Below, piece by piece: positions 57,794 through 64,000 of a stretch of DNA of 64,000 nucleotides. The position numbers and the translations under genes are program-made. Location: the NCBI RefSeq assembly GCF_000423745.1, contig NZ_AUIO01000008.1:27468-91467 (forward strand), written 5' to 3'. This DNA is from Streptococcus plurextorum DSM 22810. Lineage in GTDB: Bacteria > Bacillota > Bacilli > Lactobacillales > Streptococcaceae. The first letter of the stretch is position 1. Every line of letters starts with the position of its first letter. The notes below the pieces were generated by a model, which was given only the letters and a program-made list of their open reading frames with translations, was not told the origin of the DNA and did no database searches.

Positions 57794-60205
57794 TTATTTA
57801 AAGAAGGTCTCGATATCCGTTTCCGTTAGACCAATCATTGGATTGATCGTTTGCCAATTTTCCTCTGTTAGGCGATAGCTTTGAACTTGCGACCTATTGG
57901 GTTTGTCTAAGAGAGTTTTGTCTTCCTCATAAGATGGAGTGCCTTCTTTCTCCACTTCTTTCGTAGGCGTGATTGCCTGAAGGGAAGTGCTGTGATTGCT
58001 AAAGCGTTCCACCAAGTAGGTCTTACGGCTAGCGCCCTGATGTTTAACCGCGGCATCAAAGGCAACAAGCTCTCCGAGCATGACAAGCTTACTTTTGGCA
58101 CGAGTGATAGCGGTGTAGATGAGGTTGCGCTGGAGCATTCTCCCACTTTGGCGAGTAATAGGGAGGATGACCACTTGAAATTCACTTCCTTGAGATTTGT
58201 GAATAGACATGGCATAGGCTAAGGTGATCTTGTGCCATTCGTTACGTGGGTAGGTGACCTCGTTGCCTTCAAATTGAATGCTGATTTCATCTTGCTTGCT
58301 ATCTGTGTATTTTGCGGGCATGAGCTCAGTGATATAGCCGATATCTCCATTGAAGACATTCAACTCAGCATCATTAACCAGATGCAGCACCTTATCAGCT
58401 GGTCTAAAGACCTGCTCATTAAAAAGAAATTCCAGTTGCTCCTGTTTAGGATTGAGAAGGTTTTGTAAAAGGGTATTAAGGTTGGTGATGCCAGCTTGTC
58501 CACGGTACATCGGAGCAAGAATTTGGATATCTTGAGGGAGAATCCCACTTTTTAGAGCAGATTGGACAATTTTTTCCACCATTTCAGGGATGAATTGAAC
58601 TTGGGCTTCCAAGTAGGATCGGTCCGCTTTTTTAGCTGTAAAATCAGTTGGCAATCTTCCTTCCCGCATTTGGCTTGCCAGGGTCACAACGGTAGAGTCT
58701 TCTGATTGTCTAAAGATTTTAGTCAAAGAGACTTGAGGGATATGTGCTATGGACAATAAATCTGCTAAAACTTGACCGGGACCAACAGATGGGAGCTGGT
58801 CACTATCTCCTACGATGATGACTTGAGTATGGCTTGCAATGGAAGCAAAGAGCTGATTAGCTAGCCAAGTGTCGACCATGGAAAATTCATCGATAATAAT
58901 GAGTTCGCAGTCAAGATAGTCATCAATAGCTTGATAATCGTTATTTTGATCCCCGTTAAGGCCTAGATGGCGATGGATTGTAGCTGCGGGGAGACCCGTT
59001 AACTCGTTCATGCGACGGGCAGCTCGGCCTGTAGGAGCAGCCAAAGTGATAGGCACATCATTTTTTTGGGTATCAATACCGTGCAATTGACCGTACGCTT
59101 GGATGATGCCGTTGATAACAGTCGTTTTCCCTGTTCCTGGGCCGCCTGTTAAGATAAAAACCTTGCTGGTCAGAGCATCATGGATGGCTTTTTTCTGGGT
59201 CTGATCGTAGGTTAATTGAAAACTTTGCTCGATTTGAGCGATTTCTTTGGCAATTTTCTCGTCTGAAAGTTCTGATTCCAAAGGGGTTTCCATGATACGC
59301 GTCAAGTGCTTTTTGATACCTTCTTCGGCGTAGAAAAGGCTATTATCAAAGATGCGGGTGTCGACATTTTGCACCTTATCCTCGCTGATAAGGTTTTTTA
59401 ATTCCTCCGCGACCAGGGCTGGGTCAAGCTCGATTTGTCGTGCCTCTTCCATGATATAGAGGGCAGCCTCTAAAAGGTCTTTAGCTTCGACGTAAGTATC
59501 CCCTTTTTCGAGTGAGGTTTCTAGAAGACTATGGACAATGGCTGCGCGATAGCGTTGAGGGCTATGCGCCTCAATACCTAGTTTCTCAGCGAGTTGATCT
59601 GCGGTTTTAAAGCCGACCCCTTGGACATCTTCTACCAATTGATAGGGATTTTCTTGAATAATATCCAGTGTTAAGTCTTTGTATTTGTCAAAAATCTCAA
59701 AGGCAATACGGTTAGTGATACCATAGTCAGCTAATTTTGCCAAAATCTGTTCCGTGCCATAATTGAGTTTAAGTTTGGCAATAAAGGCTTCGCGATTAAC
59801 TGCAGAAAGGCCGCTAATACTAGCTAGTTTAGAAGGGTCTTCCAAAATCTTGTCGATAGGGTCATTTCCATAAAGTTCGAGGATTTTTTCGGCAGTCTTT
59901 TTACCGATGCCTTTAAAGTGCTCACTGGAAAAATACTTAACCAAGCCAGAAGAAGAGGGTTTAGCACGTTGGTAGCGTGAGACTTTCAGTTGTTCCCCGT
60001 ATTTGGGGTGCTGTGTCAATTTGCCCCAAAAGGTATAGGATTCCCCTTCAATAACATCTGCGATGGTTCCTGTCACGATGAGCTCAAAGTCATCATAGTC
60101 ACTGTCTGTTTCTTCAACATCAAGAAGAATGATTTTGAAGAAATTGCTAGCATTTTCAAAGATGATGCGATTGATTTCGCCTGAAAAAAAGAATTCGTTA
60201 GTCAT
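57794..60205 (-). CDS. recD2: RecD2-type ATP-dependent DNA helicase
   Basis: 803 residues. N-terminal OB-like and helix-hairpin-helix repeats (FKGIGKKTAEKIL, VQGVGFKTADQL), then SF1B helicase motifs: Walker A GGPGTGKTT (about residue 350), IIIDEFSMVD, VGDSDQLPSVGPG, and the C-terminal AYAMSIHKSQGSEF and YTAITRAKSKL. 5'-3' helicase in recombination and replication-fork repair. RBS AGGAAAT. Confidence 0.95.
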   Translation of the reverse strand: MTNEFFFSGEINRIIFENASNFFKIILLDVEETDSDYDDFELIVTGTIADVIEGESYTFWGKLTQHPKYGEQLKVSRYQRAKPSSSGLVKYFSSEHFKGIGKKTAEKILELYGNDPIDKILEDPSKLASISGLSAVNREAFIAKLKLNYGTEQILAKLADYGITNRIAFEIFDKYKDLTLDIIQENPYQLVEDVQGVGFKTADQLAEKLGIEAHSPQRYRAAIVHSLLETSLEKGDTYVEAKDLLEAALYIMEEARQIELDPALVAEELKNLISEDKVQNVDTRIFDNSLFYAEEGIKKHLTRIMETPLESELSDEKIAKEIAQIEQSFQLTYDQTQKKAIHDALTSKVFILTGGPGTGKTTVINGIIQAYGQLHGIDTQKNDVPITLAAPTGRAARRMNELTGLPAATIHRHLGLNGDQNNDYQAIDDYLDCELIIIDEFSMVDTWLANQLFASIASHTQVIIVGDSDQLPSVGPGQVLADLLSIAHIPQVSLTKIFRQSEDSTVVTLASQMREGRLPTDFTAKKADRSYLEAQVQFIPEMVEKIVQSALKSGILPQDIQILAPMYRGQAGITNLNTLLQNLLNPKQEQLEFLFNEQVFRPADKVLHLVNDAELNVFNGDIGYITELMPAKYTDSKQDEISIQFEGNEVTYPRNEWHKITLAYAMSIHKSQGSEFQVVILPITRQSGRMLQRNLIYTAITRAKSKLVMLGELVAFDAAVKHQGASRKTYLVERFSNHSTSLQAITPTKEVEKEGTPSYEEDKTLLDKPNRSQVQSYRLTEENWQTINPMIGLTETDIETFFK

Positions 60206-60211
60206 ATTTCC

Positions 60212-60240
60212 TATTAAAAAATCACAGACGGGCTGTGATT
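60212..60240 (-). terminator. Terminator-like hairpin between lepB and recD2
   Basis: Minus strand AATCACAG, CCCGT, CTGTGATT then TTTTAATAG. Confidence 0.75.
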
Positions 60241-60249
60241 GTGAGTATG

Positions 60250-60846
60250 TTAATCAACGGTTCCAATTTGATCAAATGGCCAGAAACGGAACTTCACTTC
60301 GCCGATGATAGCGTCCTTGCTGAAGGTACCAACGCGTCGGCTATCGTTAGAGACGATGCGGTCATCTCCTAATAGGTAGTATTGTCCTTCAGGGACTGTA
60401 ACGCTGAACTCGGTAGCACCTGTAGCATCAGTGGTGAAAGCAGCTGAGTTTGCTGCGTATTGTTGAAAGACTTTATTGTAGGAATAAGTGCTTTGAAGTT
60501 TGTCCTGGGCAAATAGTTTTTTGTATTCGTCTAGATAGGGTTCGTCGGTCTCTTCGCCGTTAACATAGAGGATATCATTTTTATAAGTGATCGTATCTCC
60601 TGGCATCCCGATGACGCGTTTAACGATTTTCTTAATCTTTCCATCTTCGCCAACCTCATCAGCCACGACAATATCGAAACGATCGATTTTGGCGATTTTG
60701 ACCACAAAGAGGCGTTGGCTATCTGCTAAGGTAGGGTCCATAGAGTGCCCATCAACGGTAACGTTCATCCAAACGAATAGCCAAGAAAGAACCAGTGCTG
60801 ACATGGTGAGGATAAAGAGTCCCCATTCTTTAATAAATTTCTTCAT
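60250..60846 (-). CDS. lepB: Signal peptidase I
   Basis: 198 residues. One N-terminal helix (about 8-28), catalytic Ser35 in DGHSMDPTL and Lys76 in KRVIGMPGD, later GDDRIVSNDSRRVG and VKFRFWPFDQIG. Cleaves Sec and Tat signal peptides, including that of the wall-anchored nuclease. Follows rnhC by 38 bp. Confidence 0.95.
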   Translation of the reverse strand: MKKFIKEWGLFILTMSALVLSWLFVWMNVTVDGHSMDPTLADSQRLFVVKIAKIDRFDIVVADEVGEDGKIKKIVKRVIGMPGDTITYKNDILYVNGEETDEPYLDEYKKLFAQDKLQSTYSYNKVFQQYAANSAAFTTDATGATEFSVTVPEGQYYLLGDDRIVSNDSRRVGTFSKDAIIGEVKFRFWPFDQIGTVD

Positions 60847-60884
60847 ATTGTTTTATTTCGTAGAGCCTAGGCCCATATTCCTTT

Positions 60885-61781
60885 CTATTTAAGCAGAGCT
60901 ATTGCTTTTTGGGTGTTGGCAAAGTGCAGTTTTGCCGCGTAATTCAACCCTTCCATGCCGTGGGTAGTGAGAATGTGACTGGCAACTTTATCAGCATTTG
61001 CCCCAGCACCGCTAGGGAGATGATAACCCAGGCGAGTCCCTAAATTCTCAAGATTTTCCAAGAAGAGTGCGCGTGCGATAATAGATGATACTGCAACGGC
61101 TAGATACTTGCCTTCTGCCTTTTCTTCAAAGGTCAAAGGGTTAGAAAAGCGGTTGTTTTCATGAGCAAGGTACTTGTCATAGTTTTTCTGACTGGTGAAA
61201 GCGTCAATGACAATTTTATCAGGCTTTTCAACTTCTTGGAGTAGCAGATAAATCGCTTGGTTGTGAAGGGCAACCTTGACGGATACGGCATTGTATTTTT
61301 GGGCCTTGCCGACAACTTCATTGTACTTGAGAGGGGCTAGCAGTAACGCTTTATGTGGGATTTTTTCCTTTAGTAGAGGAGCAATCTGTCGGATTTTGCT
61401 ATCGGTTAAGTTTTTAGAATCATCGACCCCTAGTGATCTTAAGAAAGCATGGTCAGTAGCTGTGACGAGACTAGCGACAACGGCTATGCCCCCAAAATAA
61501 GAGCCATTCCCCACCTCGTCAGAACCAATCAAACGGCTCTCTTGAAGGATAGGAGTATCAGCTTCGCTATTTTCTAGAGGGTAACCAAATGACTGAGCTA
61601 ACTCTAGGGCCTTGCTACCTTGGAAAACAATCTTACCTGAGGTGTAAACCAGAACAGTCGTTCCAGAAACCTTAGCAGCAAAGCTGACATAGGGATTTTT
61701 ACTAGTGATTTGGCTATCTACCAACTGCTGGGGCAATGTCCTTGTCTGCCCTTCTCCCATCTGCATGACAATAGTATTCAT
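60885..61781 (-). CDS. rnhC: Ribonuclease HIII
   Basis: 298 residues. N-terminal TBP-like domain (1-85), RNase HII/III core with [38 protein letters not shown] and [13 protein letters not shown]. Removes RNA from RNA-DNA hybrids. Divergent from zapA with an 85-bp gap; cotranscribed with lepB. Confidence 0.95.
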   Translation of the reverse strand: MNTIVMQMGEGQTRTLPQQLVDSQITSKNPYVSFAAKVSGTTVLVYTSGKIVFQGSKALELAQSFGYPLENSEADTPILQESRLIGSDEVGNGSYFGGIAVVASLVTATDHAFLRSLGVDDSKNLTDSKIRQIAPLLKEKIPHKALLLAPLKYNEVVGKAQKYNAVSVKVALHNQAIYLLLQEVEKPDKIVIDAFTSQKNYDKYLAHENNRFSNPLTFEEKAEGKYLAVAVSSIIARALFLENLENLGTRLGYHLPSGAGANADKVASHILTTHGMEGLNYAAKLHFANTQKAIALLK

Positions 61782-61819
61782 GGTCTTATTGTATCATAAA
61801 GCTCAAAAAAGGTCATATT

Positions 61820-61847
61820 TTACCATTTTTTAATTTTGCGATATAAT
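61820..61847 (+). promoter_or_regulatory. Promoter of zapA-cvpA
   Basis: TTACCA (61820-61825), 16-bp spacer, TATAAT (61842-61847). Confidence 0.55.
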
Positions 61848-61866
61848 AGATGAAACGAGGTGTTTT

Positions 61867-62184
61867 ATGACAACAAAAAACAGATACAAATTTACCTTTG
61901 GTGATAAGCCATTGACCCTGACAACTGACAAAGACAACCTTTTCATGGAAGAAGTGGAGCGAGTGGCGCGTGAAAAATACAAGGCCATTAAGCGAAATCT
62001 CCCAGAAGCTGATAATGAAACGATTGCTATTTTGATGGCCATCAATACCCTGTCAACTCAGCTTAGTCGTGAGCTTGTCTTTGAAGAGACAGAGCGTGAG
62101 CTTGAACGCCTACGTACGCAGAAAATTATGGACATACGAGATAAAACGAATCAGCTGGAACTAGAATTGAGCGAGGAAAATTAG
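61867..62184 (+). CDS. zapA: Cell division protein ZapA
   Basis: 105 residues: NRYKFTFGDKPLTLTTDKDN head, a central helix with EEVERVAREKYKAIKR, and a coiled-coil tail (about 60-100). Promotes FtsZ bundling. Adjacent to cvpA as in other streptococci. RBS CGAGG. Confidence 0.88.
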   Translation: MTTKNRYKFTFGDKPLTLTTDKDNLFMEEVERVAREKYKAIKRNLPEADNETIAILMAINTLSTQLSRELVFEETERELERLRTQKIMDIRDKTNQLELELSEEN

Positions 62185-62727
62185 ATGATAGGCTTGCTCT
62201 TTTTATTGATTTTAGCTTGGCAGTTTTATATTGGTTACGTTCGAGGGATCGTGTTACAAGCCTATTATCTGATATCAGGCTTGCTCTCTTTGTTTATTGC
62301 AGGTTTGTCCTATCAGAAAGTAGCAGAGCAGATAACGCTTTGGGTACCTTTTGCCAATCCTAATCAGGAGACCAAGGTGTCTTTTTTTACAGAAGTTAAC
62401 CTGTTTGACTTGGATAGGGTATTCTATGCAGGTGTTGCCTTTGCAGGTGTTTTTGCCTGTAGCTATTTGGTGTGTCGTTTGATTGGCGTTTTCTTGCATG
62501 TGATTGATTTGGATAAGTTTGATGCCGTTCAACTAAATGCCGTTAGCGGAGGCTTGTCTGTTTTATTTACCTTACTCTGCTTTAGTTTAGTCACAAGTCT
62601 TATGGCGACGCTTCCGATTAATGCTATTCAGGAATTTTTGGCAGGACATTTAACGACCAAATTGCTGATTGGTTTTCCCATTTTTTCTTCGATATGGAAA
62701 TATTTTTGGGTCACTAGGATTTTTTAA
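62185..62727 (+). CDS. cvpA: CvpA-family membrane protein
   Basis: 180 residues with four helices (about 1-20, 25-45, 80-105, 120-145), the ARYL-type GYVRGIVLQAYYLISG start of the family. Begins at the base after the zapA stop. mutS2 often follows cvpA in this genus; here an accessory DUF1310 array follows instead, at least within the window. Confidence 0.9.
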   Translation: MIGLLFLLILAWQFYIGYVRGIVLQAYYLISGLLSLFIAGLSYQKVAEQITLWVPFANPNQETKVSFFTEVNLFDLDRVFYAGVAFAGVFACSYLVCRLIGVFLHVIDLDKFDAVQLNAVSGGLSVLFTLLCFSLVTSLMATLPINAIQEFLAGHLTTKLLIGFPIFSSIWKYFWVTRIF

Positions 62728-62830
62728 AACAAAAAAGCTTCTGATTACGCTCACAAAATATGTAACTTCATCTTGAACTTACAGTGTATTTCAGCTTATT
62801 TACGGAGAGAATAGAATTTGTCTATATTCT

Positions 62831-62866
62831 AAACCACCAGTTCATTCATGAGTTGGTGGTTTTGAT
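62831..62866 (+). terminator. Terminator downstream of cvpA
   Basis: AAACCACCA and TGGTGGTTT around a 14-base loop, then TT. The preceding bases 62728-62830 show no gene. Confidence 0.75.
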
Positions 62867-62951
62867 GATTGTCGTAAAAGCGTGTCATAATATATAGAGA
62901 TTAGTAAAGAAGTAGTTTATGAAGCGAATATTTACATTAATATTATTAGTT

Positions 62952-63117
62952 ATAGGAGGTAAACGATGAAAACATGGCAAAAATGGCTGTTAGGAATAAC
63001 AATCGCATTTGTAGGAATAATTGGACTAGGAGTGACATATCAGATGAATAGACAGGCACAATTAAAAGAAGAAATGATTGAGATTGTCGAGAGCGAAGAG
63101 GCTAAGACATTATTTGA
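62952..63117 (+). repeat. Direct repeat, unit A (5' end of DUF1310 gene 1)
   Basis: About 166 bp almost identical to 63519-63684, offset exactly 567 bp, with roughly ten differences by eye. It spans the RBS and the first 50 codons. Confidence 0.9.
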
Positions 63118-63358
63118 AAAAAAGTTAAAATCATGGGATCCCGAGGCGTTGACCGAATCAGGAAAAATTAAATCCTATGAGATAGACTCTAATACTTTGA
63201 ATCCCAATCCAATGGGTGGATTTTCGGTGAAACTGTACATTAACGGAAATAAAGAGTGTTACTACAATGTTGGTTTAGAGTGGAGTACTCCAACTGGAGG
63301 TCTTAGAATCAGTGGCGGAGCTAAGTCTTCAGAATTACAAGAATTGATAGGAAGGTAA
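62966..63358 (+). CDS. DUF1310 family membrane-anchored protein, copy 1
   Basis: 130 residues. N-terminal helix (about 6-26) after MKTWQKW, then the family core (IVESEEAKTLFEKKLKSWDP, ALTESGKIKSYEID, NPMGGFSVKLYING). Probably anchored outside the cell. RBS GGAGG. A 16-codon reading frame (MKRIFTLILLVIGGKR) ends in an ATGA overlap with this start. Family function unknown; such genes cluster in arrays in streptococci. Confidence 0.85.
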   Translation: MKTWQKWLLGITIAFVGIIGLGVTYQMNRQAQLKEEMIEIVESEEAKTLFEKKLKSWDPEALTESGKIKSYEIDSNTLNPNPMGGFSVKLYINGNKECYYNVGLEWSTPTGGLRISGGAKSSELQELIGR

Positions 63359-63362
63359 TGAT

Positions 63363-63506
63363 ATGAGCGACTATACAGACTATCAACGTCAAAAGATTGC
63401 TCAACGTGAGTATGCGGAGTTTAAGTTTGGTGATGAGGTCAACATAGAGTTACAAAATGGCGAGGAACTCACCATCGGCTATGTTTCTGAAGTAGAGCGG
63501 TCATAA
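63363..63506 (+). CDS. Short protein (47 aa) with FGD-NG motif, alternating with DUF1310
   Basis: Starts MSDYTDYQRQKIAQREYAEF, then KFGDEVNIELQNGEEL. Four bases after DUF1310 copy 1. The next DUF1310 gene is followed by another gene with the same YTD.QR ... FGD opening (63933 onward). It may be a truncated copy of a longer protein whose N-terminus this represents. Confidence 0.6.
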   Translation: MSDYTDYQRQKIAQREYAEFKFGDEVNIELQNGEELTIGYVSEVERS

Positions 63507-63518
63507 AAAGCTAATGGG

Positions 63519-63684
63519 ATAGGAGGCAAACGATGAAAACATGGCAAAAATGGCTGTTAGGAATAGTTATCGCATTTGTAGGAATAATTGGAATAGGAGT
63601 GACATATCAGATGAATAGACAGGCACAATTAAAAGAAGAAATGATTAAAATTGTCGAGAGTGACGAGGCTAAGACATTATTTGA
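63519..63684 (+). repeat. Direct repeat, unit B (5' end of DUF1310 gene 2)
   Basis: Second copy of the 166-bp block at 62952-63117. Confidence 0.9.
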
Positions 63685-63931
63685 GGAAGAGTTAAAATAC
63701 TTAGATCCCAAAGCATTGACAGAAGATGGCCTTATCAAGACTTATGAAATAGATTATGATAGTTTTAATAAAAATCCAATGGGGGGATTTTCGGTGCATC
63801 TTATTATTAATGACAGTTCTGATTTGTATATGAGGGTTAGTCTTGGTAAAGGTAACATACAAGGAGCTCTAGAGATTGAGAGCACGTACGAGTCAAGAGA
63901 GTTCAGAAAGTTCTTGCAGTTAGGAGATTAG
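63533..63931 (+). CDS. DUF1310 family membrane-anchored protein, copy 2
   Basis: 132 residues. First 50 residues nearly identical to copy 1, the rest clearly diverged though sharing FxxNPMGGFSV. RBS GGAGG. This sharp boundary suggests recent duplication or gene conversion of the 5' part. Last base is 1 nt before the next ATG. Confidence 0.85.
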   Translation: MKTWQKWLLGIVIAFVGIIGIGVTYQMNRQAQLKEEMIKIVESDEAKTLFEEELKYLDPKALTEDGLIKTYEIDYDSFNKNPMGGFSVHLIINDSSDLYMRVSLGKGNIQGALEIESTYESREFRKFLQLGD

Positions 63932-63932
63932 C

Positions 63933-64000
63933 ATGTATACAGATATACAAAGAGAGTTAATCACAAAAGAGAGCTATAAAGACTATGAGTTTGGAGATCC
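63933..64000 (+). CDS. Start of a gene with YTD-QR / FGD motif (partial)
   Basis: MYTDIQRELITKESYKDYEF then GD, running off the window. RBS AGGAG. Same opening as the 47-aa gene at 63363, so probably the next member of the alternating array. Confidence 0.6.
   Translation, partial: MYTDIQRELITKESYKDYEFGD

Noticed and set aside
62919..62969. 16-codon ORF MKRIFTLILLVIGGKR before DUF1310 copy 1
   Set aside because: Too short to support; it ends in IGGKR by reading the Shine-Dalgarno of the next gene. Kept only as a remark.

Overview
This window is a chromosomal segment of a Streptococcus, of low to moderate G+C. The backbone order hisS / aspS / argS-argR-mutS / mutL-lmrP-ruvA-tag / cinA-recA-spx-ireB-ruvX / nrdD-nrdG / recD2-lepB-rnhC / zapA-cvpA is characteristic of streptococci. 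An LPxTG wall-anchored nuclease, a perfect ComX cin-box (TACGAATA), double-glycine peptides with a ComDE/BlpRH-type regulator, and DUF1310 proteins point the same way. The species cannot be fixed from sequence reading alone. The pheromone/bacteriocin layout recalls the bovis/equinus and mutans groups.

Layout. 1-3.5 kb: a beta-glucoside uptake locus with a divergent RpiR regulator, EIIBC and 6-phospho-beta-glucosidase, and two matching 17-bp palindromic operators. 3.5-12.1 kb: hisS and aspS separated by a phosphatase/MORN/O-acetyltransferase operon, then three tandem YitT-family membrane proteins. 12.1-17.7 kb: an ABC-F ribosome-protection-type gene with a leader peptide and a hairpin over its ribosome binding site, then an ABC transporter operon ending in a kinase-less PASTA membrane protein. 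17.9-25.6 kb: a SpnA/SsnA-like nuclease and a large coiled-coil FtsX-type ABC exporter. 25.9-38.1 kb: argS, argR, mutS, a LytTR/DUF3021 pair, mutL, lmrP, a gluzincin-like protein, a CPBP protease, ruvA and tag. 38.2-40.7 kb: a GT-C / polyprenyl-phosphate glycosyltransferase pair.

40.7-46.3 kb is the accessory island and the most interesting part. It holds lanthipeptide-synthetase-like debris, repeats resembling an IS21-type end, a RelB antitoxin with a RelE toxin broken by a 7-bp tandem duplication, and a ComE/BlpR-type regulator with its kinase. A CSP/GSP-like double-glycine pheromone lies on the opposite strand with no canonical start codon. A pair of 21-bp-spaced repeats sits between the pheromone and a small bacteriocin operon, and a second copy of that box is orphaned upstream. 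The island ends at a cinA gene that has lost about 200 internal codons and its reading frame but keeps its cin-box, so competence control of downstream recA is probably preserved.

46.3-62.7 kb is conserved housekeeping (recA, spx, ireB, ruvX, nrdD/nrdG, yaaA, a ZIP transporter, recD2, lepB, rnhC, zapA, cvpA) with small accessory insertions, including a 38-codon ORF with a sequestered Shine-Dalgarno and a DUF4299 gene. After cvpA the window ends in a tandem array of DUF1310 genes alternating with short FGD-motif genes, whose 5' halves are nearly identical. No tRNA, rRNA or CRISPR array was seen.
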